This document shows, one piece after another, positions 6,347 to 19,774 of a stretch of DNA of 64,000 nucleotides. The number at the start of each line of letters is the position of its first letter. Within the stretch, counting starts at the first letter, position 1. Made by a program: the position numbers and the translations under genes. The notes beneath the pieces are model-generated. The model ran no database searches. It was given only the letters and a program-made list of their open reading frames with translations, and was not told where the DNA came from. Source of the DNA: Aquilaria yunnanensis (lineage: Eukaryota; Streptophyta; Magnoliopsida; Malvales; Thymelaeaceae); contig CM077599.1 of assembly GCA_039654915.1 (NCBI GenBank), positions 73,314,001-73,378,000 of the forward strand. The letters are read 5' to 3'.

Positions 6347-9141
6347 TTATACATTGTCACAAACCAAAGTTACCTTTGTAACTACGTTGTCAACATCTGC
6401 AATTCTCTGGAGGTCACCTATAACAGCTTTGAGCTTCCTCTTTGCCCTGTTCCTCAATAAACGCAGTTCAGCACATTGTGCCGCAGTGACATCATTATGG
6501 CAAGCCACACATAGAGTCCTCATATTCTCTAGCTTGCATTCACCTGAATATATCAATGAGAGCCAAACAAACAGCATCTCAAAATTCAAGTTTCACAGGA
6601 CAGTTCATAAAATAGGAAGTTTTAAGTATCATGAAACATATGATAGTTCTTGAAAGAAGAGTCCTATTGAAAATTGGTGCCTCACCTCCACCCTTGTAAA
6701 CTGGCACAATGTGGTCAGCATGCCATGCATTTCCCTCAGACGGATCATTAACTAGCTTCTCCAATCTGCAGAACAGCAAAATTTAGTAAGTCTCCATCTA
6801 GCATATGACATAAAATGCATTGATTATTTGAAAGCAAACAGGTATTGTAATATTTTCACACTATAATGGCACGTCATTGCTCTTCCCATGGGCCCATGAA
6901 CTAAGACAGCATACCAATGGGAAACAAGCATAAGATAAATTGCATGCACAAACACATGCCAGCTAGATTTGCTCTTGCATAGAACACAGCTCAAAGAAAA
7001 CAAAAAGAACAGAATTAAAGAATTTCTAGCATTTTATTTCAGCAGCTTACAAGTTTTTTCTAGTAGCGATTTTTGGTGCCACTTTCTCAATATATTCTCG
7101 CCGCCTATCCAAAGGCAAGGGTTTCAGGTGCTTCACAAGTTGATGGCAATTGAGCTGGCAATTTGTGCAGACACCATGCTCAATTTGGAAAAGCCCCTGG
7201 AAGTCTTGCCTCAGTCAATTTAAGTTGCATCATGTATTTTCGGCAATATATCTATTGAAGTAAACAGGCATAACTTTCCATGTCATTCATAAAAGAAAAA
7301 ATATCAAATTCCAAGGAAACAGAGTCTAAACCTCACGAAGGAAGCCATTGCTAGTTCTCATGCGATACTCTTCATAGCAATCAAGCTGACAGAAAAGATC
7401 TTCAAAATATTCAGGTGTCTTGGCACTTCTGCCCCTGGAACAAACAAAATCTATCAACTTATCTTTGTTATTAAAAAAAAAAAAAAGACCAAAATTGTAA
7501 AAAATCCATACTTGCATGGTTCTTGGCAGAGTTTACAGAGTGGTTCATCTGCAGAGCTCCATCCCTGAGTGTATTCTCTTTCTTTTTTCCCATGGCCACC
7601 ACACAGATAGACCTTTTTCCATACAGCATTAACTGGTAAAGGAAGACTTATCTCACACAACAGAGTAGTTCGTCTCTTGCTTTTGCCTTTTAGCAATCCC
7701 TAAAGTAGATTCAAGAATTTCATCATTTGCTAAGCTTTCAGTCTGTATTAGATTGATTCTCATACCAAGGAAAAACATGCATATGCCAAAAATAGGCAGT
7801 TGAGAATAACTTAATGGAAGAAATGCTGTAAAACGTATTGAAACATACACCAGTGTTGTGGTTGATGCTCTCCTTCAACAATTGTAGCTCAACTGACAAA
7901 GGAAGCTGCAACCGCTTTCCAAGTAATTTCCGTTGTTCAATTGGCCTAAGTTTATTCCACTCCTTAATGAATGCCAAAAGAGCATTCCTAGAGGTGGGCT
8001 TGTCCTTGAAAGATCTACAAACCTTTTCTTTATCATCGCTTGTTGAAGGTCCTTGGAATTCAAGTTCCTCTGGATGAAAATTCTCAAAAAGAGGACTTGG
8101 TCGGGAGTCAGTACCAGGGATGCAGGAGTATAAGTGGATTCTTCCAGTGTATTGGCTTACCTGTAAAATATAGAAATAAGATAACAGGTCATATTTTTCT
8201 GCACTTCACATAAATTAATTATCCAGAGATCAAGAATGCACAAATTTTAGCATATCTTGGCAGAAGCACATATAGTTAAATCCAAGCACAACATGCTTCA
8301 GCTCAGAAAAATGTCTTGCCAAGTGTGTCTAACATGACAGGAATTTGAACCATCTGGAAAATACTAGAATTTAATGTTAAAATATCAAGATCCACTAATC
8401 TTTGGGATTGTAATTCAGCCATGTATGGAGCATAGAGGTACTGCATGCAGAGATATAGCAGTTGAAAGTATCTCAGGTGTTTCTGAAGAGTGTCTTCCTG
8501 TTTTTGTGTCCAGGCCTTGCATTTTCCATGAGGCTATGACATAAGTGCCCCTTGGCTATATGGATGAAATGAGGTTTGAGTGCTGGAGAGAACTGTCTTT
8601 GGGGAAGGGGAGGAGTCACGGAAGTGGAGACCACAAGGATTTGCATACAGCTCATGATAGGTGGGAGACCAACTATCCCAAAAGCTTAAGTGGAAGGAAA
8701 AAGAGGGGGGGGACTGAAACTGTCACATCTATCATCTTTCCAATGCATGTATACTGCATCACAAATTTGTGATAAAAGTTCAAACGCAATGCCACTCCCT
8801 TTGGCAGCATCCACTGGTTACAAATTTGTAATCAAATAGAACTCATCATCTTTTCAGGTATTAGCCGTATTCCAATTCACTGCAACATCTTGCAGTACTT
8901 TCCAACTTCACTCAGTACAGTAGATACCATAGTGACAGTATTAACGAACTTCATATGCAGGCAAAAAAATTGAGATGATTCATCCACCAATTCTAAAAAA
9001 CTATACTGCTTTTATACAAAGGTATTGATCATTTACCTCAAACAGCAGAGTATCTGTCTGATTAGAGCAACTTACATCTCCCCTTGGTTGGATTTGAGCA
9101 TCACTATCATCTTTAGTCATATGTAGACAAGGCAGAACATC
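6347..9141 (-). CDS. ZRANB3-like annealing helicase/endonuclease gene, C-terminal exons only
   Basis: Seven minus-strand exons with GT/AG borders join in one open frame: 9141-9037, 8160-7849, 7699-7512, 7434-7332, 7196-7051, 6765-6686 and 6543-6347 (377 codons with stop). They encode the segment after the SNF2 helicase core (VSQYTGRIHLYSCIPGTDSR), a zinc-binding stretch with several Cys (CKLCQEPC, GVCTNCQLNC), and an HNH nuclease core (WHADHIVPVYKGGG followed by NMRTLCVACHNDVT). In animals ZRANB3 acts at stalled replication forks; plants have a related gene. The helicase exons are absent upstream, where a Copia and a CACTA element lie, so the gene is either split by a very long intron or 5'-truncated. 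The last exon might be spliced further. The intact HNH frame argues against old decay. Confidence 0.8.
8161..9036 (-). other. Intron of the ZRANB3-like gene
   Basis: The span lies between two confidently joined exons (LLFE | VSQYTG). It holds no other recognisable gene; the open frames near 8473-8772 have no domain and are not conserved in form. Confidence 0.6.
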
Positions 9142-9962
9142 CTGCATTCATGAAATTTCACCTTCATTATATTTGTCCAACGTTGGGATGCATCTAATTA
9201 TTTCATTCACCTAGTCTTTCAAGTTATAATGTTAGAAGTGAATAGCATACCTAAAGTTGCATACAAGAATCTATTTGGGCATAGGCACTTCCTATAATCT
9301 AAGCCAATATATTACTTCAGTAGTTTCACTAGTGCATTTTTATGTGTTACCTTTTTAAATACTGTGTTTTTATTTCCTTGTTATGTAAATGAGAGTAATC
9401 TGCTGTTAAATACTTTTAGGTGCAAGTCTTAGTTAGCAGTTGGTGGAAGTTAAGTTTATCAACAATGCTGCTGAAAAAAAAAATGTGAAGTGGTTGCAAG
9501 TCAAATATCCTATGAGAAGATCGCATGCTTTGCCTATACTAGGGGAGAAAAAGAAAAGCAAGTTTCATGGGGCCAAAAGGTTCTCTATTTGCAATGAGTC
9601 CTTGTGGTCCTTGGATTCCTTCTCACAGCCCATAAATTATTTCAACAGCAAGAAACTTGATCTTTGACCATAAATTAGAAGTGGGTACAGGGTACTCTGC
9701 CGACCTTACAATTTCAACAACCACAGAATTCACACGTCATCACACACCAATGAAACTATGCATGTACCTTTCTAATGTGTGTCATAGAAAATTAAAAACA
9801 AAAAGGCTCATCTATCTGTACACAAGCAGCATGTCACGTTATTTTGAAAAGGGGGTGATTATATATTGTCTGCTGCAATTACTATGTTTACCAACTGTAT
9901 CCAAGTAATAGCTGGATACTACTACTTCATCAAAGTATGCAATTTCAGTAGCACGCACAACA

Positions 9963-9993
<31 letters not shown>

Positions 9994-10100
9994 CAAAAAA
10001 AGCCTCTATATATTTGGGGGAAAATGATAATAAAATAGATCTATTGAGAAGACAATGAGATGACAAAACATTATTTACAAGATAAAAGGTCCAAAGTGTC
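9142..10100. other. Intron or upstream flank of the ZRANB3-like gene, with poly-C tract
   Basis: I found no further helicase exon. A run of 21 C lies at 9964-9984 followed by an A-rich run. The Copia insertion begins directly after. Confidence 0.5.
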
Positions 10101-10270
10101 TGTTACATAAGGTTACTACGTAAAATAGAAAAGTAGATTTGTCATTTATTATTTAAATATCAATCCTATAGTTGTCTTTCCTTGTATGATGATTTCTCTT
10201 ATTATATAAAGGCAATGAGGGTCTTGTATGATATCAAGCCCTCTGTTTCTTTCTCTGATATTGTGTAACA
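10101..10270 (+). repeat. 5' LTR of the Copia element
   Basis: The 170-bp LTR starts with TG and ends with CA, and directly precedes the primer binding site TAGTATCAGAGC. A TATA-like TTATTATATAAAGG lies near 10199-10212. The short LTR is usual for several plant Copia lineages. Confidence 0.85.
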
Positions 10271-10686
10271 TAGTATCAGAGCCACGAACCATAGCCTAAC
10301 TCTGCCGCAGCCAGCACCAGAAAACCATATCCAGCCTTACGTTTCCGCTGCCCTAACCAATAACCTTATGTATACTTAACCAAATCGAAAACCAAGAACA
10401 CAGCTACCACCAGGAGTCACCGGTGACCAAACCAGCACCGGTGGTGTTGCCGGAAAACCTCCCACGAGCTGGCACGTGGGCGTCACGTGCCATCATTCGG
10501 CAACCTCCGGCGACGGCGTTCTGATGGGTGTGCTCGCCTTTCTATCCTAAACAAGTTTCTGGTCTTGTTTTATGTCAATTATGACCAGAGCTTGAGTTTC
10601 TTCGTCATCCGGTTAGTCTCTCGTATGTTGCAGTGCGTCATCAGCAAGGTTTGTGATCTGTTTGTCCGTCTCATCAAAGAGAATGT

Positions 10687-13600
10687 CAAATCCTGAAAGG
10701 AAAAATTCCCAATCACATGTTCCAACAATCATCTCACCAATGGGCTTCTCTACCCAATTCAGTAGTATTCGAATTACCAAATAATGTTTGAACAGTAATA
10801 ATTACTCTTTCTAGACCAAGAAGGTGGTATTGTATTTTACAGGTCAGAGGAAGATGTCACATCTCACTGCTGATCCTCCTACCGACCAAAGCCAATTAGA
10901 AAATTGGCAAGCTGATGATGCACAGTTGTTGCACTTGCTGTTCAAGTCCATGGAACCTGAAGTGTCAGATTTATTCTCTCATGTCGTCACCTGTAGGCAG
11001 GTTTGGGATTATGCTAAACTTCTTTACTCTAGTAATATGCTGCGCATGTATGATGTTTCTGTTGAGTTGTTTCATGCTAAACAAGAAGGGAGTCTCATCG
11101 ATTACTTCGCAAAGGTGAAACAAGGGTTCGAAGAGTTAAATGCTTTGCTGCCTATTTCTTCTGATGTCCAAGAGATGCATCGTCATAGAGAGCGTCTAGT
11201 GATAATGACGTTTCTAGCTGGACTAAAACCAGAGTTCGAACCGGTCCGTGCACAGATCCTTGGGGGAGTAGAACTACCTTCATTGCCTGAAGTATACTCC
11301 CGACTTTCTCGTTCTTTCGCTAAGGAGAATCCAACAAATTACAGTTCTGATCAGTCTGTTCTTGCGGTTCAGTCCAATCCACAAGCAAGATCTGGCTCGC
11401 AAGTTAGAGGAGGCCTTGGAGGTAGTCGTAGAGGACGTGGTGGTCATGGTGGCAGAGGTGGACGTGGTCGAGGTCCACGTCCTCATTGCACGTACTGTGG
11501 AAAAGATGGTCATATTAAAGATACTTGTTGGGATAAGGATCCATCATTGCGAGCAGCCCATATGGCATCAAAAGAGGACTCTTCTTCAGCCGTGGCATCA
11601 CAACCGTCTGTTACTTTATCTCACGAAGAGAACATTAAATTCCTCAAGTATCAGTCCGCACAGCTGGCCGCTTCTCCTCCTATGGCATCTGTCGTCCATC
11701 GAGGTAATCCAACAGCTTGTTATTCATCTAGCCTTTTTAGAAACCAGTCTTGGGTGTTGGACGCTAGTGCTACTGACCACATTTCAGGTAAAATAGCCAT
11801 TTTTTATCAAATATCTCCTATAGCTTCACATCATAGTAAACTCACCATTGCCGATGGATCTACTACCACTATTGGAGGTGTTGGATCCACTCGACCTTGT
11901 CCTTCTCTTACTTTACCCTCTACACTCTATGTTCCAAACTTTCCATTCAATCTTATGTCTGTGAGTAAACTGACCAAACAACTAAAATGTTCTGTTTGTT
12001 TCTTTCCTGATCATGTCATTATCCAGGATTTGAAGACCAAGAAGACGATTGGAGAAGGGCATGAATCAAATGGAATGTACTACTTTGATGGATTGCAGTC
12101 ATCAGTTGCTTGTCCTGTTTCAGCTTCTCCTCTTCTAATTCATAGTCGCTTGGGTCATCCATCTCTGGAGAATCTCAAGAAATTAGTCCTAAATTTAAGT
12201 TCAACCTCTACTTTAGAATGTGAGTCTTGTCAGCTTGGGAAGCACCATCGTACTCCCTATTTGTCCCGAGTCAATAAACGAGTTGATAAACCTTTTTTGT
12301 TAATCCATACAGATATTTGGGGTCCTAGTCGTACCAAGTCTAAATTGGGTTTTCCGTATTTCGTAAACTTTGTTGATGATTTCTCTCAAATGACTTGCTT
12401 ATATTTAATGAAAGATCGTTCAAAGTTACTCTATCTTCTGTGCCTTTTGTGCTGAAATTCAAAATCAGTGTCACACCCGAATCAATATTCTTCGTAGTGA
12501 TAATGCAAAAGAATATTTTTCTAACTCAATATCCAGTTACATGCAGCAACAGGGTATACTCCACCAATCCTCCTGCCCACACACATCTCAACAAAACGGA
12601 GTAGTTGAGAAAAAAATCCAGCATCTTGTTGAAACTGCCCGTACCTTGTTAATTCACATGAATGTACCCAAGAGTTTTTGGGGAGATGCTGTGCTCACTG
12701 CATGTTTTTTTATCAATCGTTTGTCATCCTCTATCCTTGCGGGTAAAATTCCTTTTTCTATCTTTTTTCCCCGCCAAGCTCCCTTTCCTGTTATTCCTCG
12801 TATATTTGGTTGTGTCTACATTGTTCATTAGAACCAGCCTGGCACAATTAAACTAGACCCCAAATCTCTGAAAAGTGTTCACAGATAAACTAGACCCCAA
12901 ATCTCTGAAAAGTGTTTTTCTTGGTTACTCTCGGTTGCAAAAAGGGTACAAGTGTTTCAGTCCTTCCCTAAATCGCTTTTTTGTTTTTGCTGATGTTACA
13001 TTCTTTGAAACTACACCATATTTTTTTTATACTCAGTTCCTGTCTTCTAATACTGATGACTGTTTGCCTTTGCCCTCTGTACCTGTTCAAATGGCACCTA
13101 CTAATATTGATGGTCCAGTCACTGATCATGTTCCTTCAGAACTCATTCCTAAAAATAATCTGGCTCCTTCAGAGCGACTTTCTCGTCCTGATTTACAGGT
13201 TTATACCCGACATTCTCATCAAGAAGCACTACCACAAGATTCACGCTCGTCTCCACCGGCTTCATCTTCAACTCCACTAGCTGATGATTTAGATATTCCA
13301 ATTGCCCTTCGCAAAGAAAAAAGGTCTTGTACACTTCATCCTATCTCGAATGTCATCTCTTATAATTCATTATCACTATCATACTCTGCTTTTATCTCTA
13401 CCTTATCTTCCATTCCCTTGCCTAAGTTTATTTCAGAGGCTTTGTCTCACCCTAGATGGAAGCAAGCCATGGAAGAGGAGATGTCAGCTTTGCGGGCTAA
13501 TAATACATAGGATTTAGTTCCTCTTCCACATGATCAGACAGTTGTTGGTTGCCGATGGGTTTTTAATGTTAAAGTTCATCATAATGGTACAGTTGATCGG

Positions 13601-14953
13601 TTGAAAGCTCGTCTGGTGGCTAAGGGATATACACAGGTATACGGCATGGACTACTTGGAGACGTTTTCTCCAGTAGCCAAAATGACTTCAGTACGCGTTG
13701 TCATTGCGTTGGCAGTCACAAATCAGTGGCCTTTACATCAATTAGATGTGAAGAATGCCTTTCTCCACGGTGATCTTAAGGAGACTATCTTCATAGAGCA
13801 ACCACTAGGGTTTGTTGCTCAGGGGGAGACTGACCTTGTATGTCGTTTAAACAAGTCTCTGTATGGTTTGAAACAGTCACCACGAGCATGGTTTGGTCGC
13901 TTCAGTGCAGTTGTTGTGGAGTTTGGATTGCAGCAATATGGCGTGGATCACTCAGTCATTTATGGACACTCCCGAGCCGGTAAAATTATTTTGATTGTCT
14001 ACATTGATGACATTGTTATAACTGGTGATGATAATGTTGGTATTCAGTCCTTGAAATCTTTCCTGTAAACGAAATTCCAGACAAAGGATCTTGGTTCATT
14101 AAGATACTTCTTGGGTATCAAAGTAGCAAGGTCCAAAATGGGGATAAACTTGTCCCAAAGGAAGTATGGCCTTGATCTTCTAGAAGAAACTAGCTTATTG
14201 GGAGCCAAGTCAGTTGATAGCCCCATAGAACCAAATGTTAAGCTTGATGCTGAGAAGAGAGAATATTTGGGAGATCCTAGTAGATATCAAAGACTTGTTG
14301 GTAAATTGAACTATTTGACTGTCACTCGGCCAGACATTTCATTTGCCACAAGTGTCGTAAGTCAGTTTATGGAGTCTCCACGTACTGGTCATTGGGATGC
14401 AGTAATCAGAATTTTGAGGTATCTAAAGGGTGCTCCAGGACGAGGCCTTTTATATCGAAATTATGGTCATACTCAGATTCAAGGATACACAAATGCGAAT
14501 TGGGTAGGTTCATACGATCGCCGGTCTACTTCAGGCTATTGTGTTTTCATGGGAGGAAACTTGGTGTCTTGGAAGAGTAAAAAGCAAACTGTTGTTGCAC
14601 GATCTAGTGCTGAATCTGAGTATAGGGCAATGGCATATGCTACATATGAGTTAGTATGGTTGAAGCACCTTCTCCAAGAACTTGGTTTTGAGCATTCATC
14701 GCCTATGGAGTTAATGTGTGATAACCAGGCAGCGACTCACATTGCTTTGAACCCAGTCTTCCATGAAAGAACTAAACATATTGAGGTTGATTGTCACTTT
14801 GTCCGTGAGAAGCTTCAAGAAGGATTGATCAAGACACCCTATGTCAAATCAGAGGATCAACTTGCTGATTTATTTACTAAGTCTTTAGGAGGGTCACGAG
14901 TAAACTTTATATGTAGCAAGCTTGGAGCTTATGATATATATGCTCCAGCTTGA
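10687..14953 (+). pseudogene. Copia gag-pol remnant
   Basis: The gag start is near 10687, followed by a stop at about 10790. The frame 10824-12455 holds the gag body, a glycine/arginine-rich stretch, a zinc knuckle (CTYCGKDGHIKDTC), the protease site (here DASATDHIS where DSGA is usual), the GAG-pre-integrase HxxLGHPS block and the integrase start (HTDIWGP). The frame then shifts: the integrase rest is at 12541-12831, a 37-bp direct duplication at 12850-12917 adds another shift, and 12875-14953 encodes RT (LIVYIDDIVITGDD) and RNase H (RSSAESEYRAMA) in one frame interrupted by TAG at 13508 and TAA at 14066. The changed protease motif and the stops make it non-functional. Confidence 0.9.
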
Positions 14954-14982
14954 GGGGGAGTGTTACATAAGATTACTACGTA

Positions 14983-16974
14983 ATCATTCAATACAGTGAT
15001 TACTCATCCTCATACATTACCCTCGAACCTCAGATTAAAACATACAAATTAAATAGGTAGAAAAATATAAAGGTATGAATTATGTGTGAGACTTTAGTTG
15101 ACGTGTATGGAATGTATTAAACTCACCGAACCCAATTTACTACGAATGACATTTAGATTAATACATATGCACAACAATGTGATACATGTAACATACAGTT
15201 TAATACATATGCCCTACGCACTAATACATGCACTTTTATATTGGCCTGAACCCCCAACATATTAACCTGTGATACATATGTATTATCTCAAACACCCAAA
15301 AATACACATGCCTAATTCATATCCACTCCGCAGCAATGTACCAACAGAAATGACTAGTTTACTTCCACATAATACATAAATCACTTCTTTCAATACATAA
15401 GCTCTTCAGTTCCATAGAATCTGCCCAATTTGTACATGTATTAAACTGAAACATGAATGTATTGTTCTCAAACAACATAGTATGCAACAACCATAAATCA
15501 CGATTCATGCTTAATTTCATTGTCACATTACAAACTGATCTCCAATAAATATTTTCTCTCACCCCAATCTTACCTCCAGCCAATTTGTTACGGTTGACCC
15601 ACTAGTTTTCCTACTGATTTGTTATGCTAGACCCTCAAGATGCTTCCCTGAAACTAGGTACCGGCTAACGGCCGACATAACATGTTGGCGGTGGTTATCC
15701 TTCCACTTCGATGTCATTGTGCCCACTGTCACGTCAATGTCAAAAGCTTCTAACCACCACACAGCAAACCCATACAACAACAGCAGCAGTGAGACAACCA
15801 AAATTAGGCCGCAGGTTCCTCCGTTGGTCTTCAACGAAGACGCAATGATGGATTTGTTCGTGAATTTTTGGGAGAAGGAACTTGATGTTTTGGGGCTTTG
15901 TTCGTCTCTTAAGGTTAAGAGAGTTTCAGCAACAATTTGTATGGAACTAGGAGTCTAAACAGGTAACTTTTGAATTAAACCCATTATCCTCATCTAACAG
16001 TGTTAGATGGTGTATATACACCAGGTGAACATTCTCAATTCTTTTTGTTATCTGATTTTTATCGCTTTCAATAAAAATAAATACTACATTATTCTAGACC
16101 ACTTGCAAAAAAAAAAATATTCTTTTCTGATTTGAACTTTGATAATAACCATAAAGCATCCACTGCAACCGGCTGGAATGTTTTCAATCTTTGTTAACAT
16201 AAATCGTCGCAAAAACGTCACAACCCATAACGTTGACCAGTGGTCATGTCACATTTTTGTCATTTTTAAGCAAGTTTTGTAAAGAAGGTAGATGGAGAGG
16301 GAGTGTTCTCGCTTCTCTCCAAAAAAATTTTATTTCTATCGAGTAAAAATATTTTTATTTACAAGTTAAGTGAGGAAAGTTTGAAATTTTTATTTATATA
16401 ATTGAAATCGGACATCAAAGTCAGAGAGATCTAAAAGGTGAAAAAATTCTATGGCTCATTGCAAATTAGTGAACATTTTATGGAAAATTGCCACAAGAAT
16501 TATGACAACACCGATATAGTTCATTTGGAAGGGTGTTATTCTTTGAAATGAAGGAGAACAAACATGGCAAATTTTTTTAAATTGGTGGAAGAAACAAAAT
16601 CTTATATTTCCTGAAGGAAGAAATTCATCCAAGTGGTGACGATTCCTATGGTTTATAGATGCATTGTTAGATGATGTAGAAGAAAACAGTTACCCCTGCT
16701 CAAATTGACAACTAACAACTTCAATCATCGACTTCACTGGCGGCCCAAAGCAAAATTGATGGGCAACGGGTAAACAAAGCTAAATGAAGGTGTTGGGGCC
16801 ACGTCAATTGAGACATAGTGGGCAGATAAAGAGGCCTGGCATCTGAGAAGAGGTAGTGTAATTGAGAAGTCAGAGGCTATGATGAAAATGGTAGTTGGAC
16901 CTTGGCGACAAAGAAGCTTGACGATGGTGAGGAGACATAGCCGGTAATTCAAAATATGGAGAATTTTGAGATGT
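14983..16974. other. Intergenic region between the Copia and CACTA elements
   Basis: I recognise no gene. The stretch 15010-15560 is rich in scattered AATACAT/ATACATG words. A minus-strand frame at 15622-15834 has a hydrophobic run (LILVVSLLLLLYGFAVWW) but no family I know. The rest is AT-rich with short homopolymers. Confidence 0.4.
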
Positions 16975-17245
16975 CACTACTAAAAAATGGGGTTTTACCA
17001 ACGCTCTTAATTAACAATGGCTTATCCATTGGTAAATACCAACGTGTACAACCGTTGGTAATTATATTCCAACGTGCACGCGTTGGTAGGGAAAAAAATT
17101 TTATTTAGGTTTTATTTCCAACGGCTTACCCGTTGGTAAATACCAATGGGCTTGACCGTTGGTAACTTGTCCAACGTGCACGCGTTGGTGCACTTGGATT
17201 TCGAAATGGGCCTAATTTATTGGGCTTTATTACCAACGGCTTAGC

Positions 17246-19774
17246 TGTGATGGAACGGGGCCCCAGTGCCCCTAATCTTGTAGGCTCTTAGGGATAATGA
17301 ATCCCACTAGTTACAATTGGCTAACTATTACTCGTCAATATAAATTAAAACAATTTATATGCAACTAGTTACTTAGCCTACTCAGATTAAGTTATGCATG
17401 CTTCTGACTTGGCAATGCAACCGAAATTTAAAAGTCTTGAATTAAAACATTGCTCGAGCATTTCCTTAAAACATACTGAAAACGTACCAAGTCATTGAAA
17501 TACTAGTTGCTTTAACTACAAGTAACAGTTTTGTGCATACATTACAACTCTAGCATGCACCCAAAAGTAACAAGATGGATTTACATCCTAATGTATCCCA
17601 ATAGAGGCAACTTACTTAGTACACAAAGTACTATGTACAAGAGACAAAATTACTACTAACTAAGATCATTTACTTGAGCCCACCTTGAGCTAAGCCAAGC
17701 TCCAAGTGTAGCCCTTCACTAGACCTTGTTCTTGTGTACTCTTAGCCTCTACACTGTAAAGGCACAACTTGGTTAGCACATAACTTATACTGCAAGAAAC
17801 TAGAATCACTAGGATTCTCAATAAAATACCTGCAAAACAGAAAGCTTAGGCCTCAGCTATCACTTCAGTGATTAGGCCCGGGATTAGATCCTGCACAATA
17901 AAACTAAGGGAATGAGTACTTAAAAGTACTCAGTAAGGATTCCCTTCTTAAATACCTGCAAAGAAATATGCAACAAATATGCAATATGGCAACCAAGCAA
18001 TTCAATCAACAAACAATCAACAAAATGCCAAAAATGCAATGTATGGATGTATGGTATGAAATGCACACAACACATGCACTTGGGACTTTCTGCACTTTAA
18101 GTGCCTTAATTTTTGCCGTGAGCTCAAACGGCTGAGGTACTTGAGATACTGGCCCTCGTATCCCGGACACTTTACCTCAATTAAGTCCCATCTACGGGTT
18201 CTAGAGTAGGTCGTCACCTATCTCAAACTTACCCGCCTTTACCCTTAATTTATTGTACAGGGTAGTCTTCCTATGTGGTTTAACTAGTCAAACCCTCAAG
18301 GTTTAACTCAAAATACTACTAGTGGCTCACTTACCAAACCAAATGGCTTGGTTGGGATCGACTTAGGTTTTTCTCTCTATTAACCATATGTAATTGATAC
18401 TCTATACGGCCAATAAAGAGTCTAAAAACCCACTTAATCCCCTTAATATCCATTTAAAAGCTTAAATACTATGAGTTACTTAGCCACCAAGTCACAATCT
18501 TTTACACTTAACCACACAACTTGACTACCTTCCAAATAATGCACAATTCCCGCCTTAGGAATGAATTCTAGACCCAACCGAGGCTTATGGAACGTCTTAG
18601 AATAGCCTGGGGATAGAAACCGAGAGTCTAAGTTAATCTTAGGATGGCCGGAAATCGAGGCCAATTTTGCATTTGGCGACGCGGCGCCAAAGAGCAAATG
18701 CTTTTGGCGACGCGGCGCCGCCGAACAAACGCTCTGTGTACATTTTCGCACCCTGGCGCCGCGGTGCCAATTCGCGGCCAAATTGGCGACGCGTCGCCAA
18801 CTCTGTTTTCTGGGTTTATGCGACAGCGTCGTTCTTGTACACAAACTACTCAAACTCTCTCATTTCTAATCCAAACTTAATGGGTCTTGTTCCTAATTCA
18901 TCCCAACACACAAAACTACAAAACCATGCATTATTTGAGCTTAATTACTTGAACCCTTACCTCAATTTTAGCCACAAAGCAAGCAATGCAACAAAGCCTC
19001 CTAAGCTCAATTGAGCTTCCTTGAGTTCCAAGCCTAAAACCAAAGCAATTTGGCACCCAAACCAATCAAACCAAGACCATTTCTAGCTCTAGAAACAACC
19101 TATAAACACACCAAATGATCTCAAGAAGCTTACCTACGAAAATTGGATTCCAAAACAAGCTCCAAAGATCAAATGAAGCAAGAACACCTCAACCAAAGTT
19201 GGTGATCATTTCTAACACCTTGGGCACCCTTAATTCATGAAATCTATCAAGGAAAAGGAAGTTTGGGCTGTGAATTTGGGAGAGGAGAGGGAGCTACGAA
19301 AATTTGGAGCTTAGAACTAATGGCTAAGGATGAAGGAACTTAGCTTATAAGCATTCAAAACAACTTTTCCCTCCCTTGCACTTTAGTCCTCAAACTTTCA
19401 AAAGCTTCAAATAGCTCACTAAACTCTCACCCAAAACTCTCATTCGTTTCAAATAGGTCACTAAATCACACTTCAAACTCACTAAAAGCTTCTCCAAACT
19501 TAATTTTCTTGAACACTTTAGCCACTTAAGTTCTAAATGGCTCAAAAGAACACTTAGTGCCACAAGTTGTCAAAACTTACTAGGATGATTCTAAAAGCTA
19601 GAACAACTAATGGTCTTGACTTAACTATGCCAAATCACACTTAGGAACTCACTTAACTTAATTAAGCTTATGTTACTTGCTTAACAAGGCACTAATTGAG
19701 GTACTTAATTTAATAAACACTTAATCAAAGTAAATAAACACTTACTTGATTAGTTGACTAGGAGAGCTGTCACA
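17246..19774 (-). repeat. 3' LTR of the Tekay element
   Basis: The 2529-bp LTR is in minus orientation. It contains a GC-rich patch with GGCGACGCGGCGCC-like words near 18677-18800. Differences from the other LTR include T/C at the end dinucleotide region (TGTGATGG against TGTGACGG) and G/T near 17534. Confidence 0.9.

Larger units (their letters stand above)
10101..14982 (+). mobile_element. Decayed Copia LTR retrotransposon
   Basis: The 5' LTR is 10101-10270 (TGTTACATAAG...TGTAACA). It is followed by a tRNA-iMet-type primer binding site, TAGTATCAGAGCC, at 10271. The polypurine tract TGAGGGGGAG is at 14951-14960, and the 3' LTR begins at 14961 (TGTTACATAAGATTACTACG) but matches the 5' LTR for only about 22 bp, so it is truncated. 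Gag-pol between them has Copia order (protease, integrase, RT, RNase H) but is broken by stops and frameshifts. The element probably landed in or next to the ZRANB3-like gene. Confidence 0.9.

Noticed and set aside
15622..15834. Minus-strand frame with a hydrophobic run, considered as a membrane protein
   Set aside because: Too short, no recognised family, no splice context; kept only as a remark.
18476..19014. Frames in the GC-rich part of the Tekay LTRs (repeated at 25887-26425)
   Set aside because: They are duplicated only because they lie in the LTRs and have no domain support.
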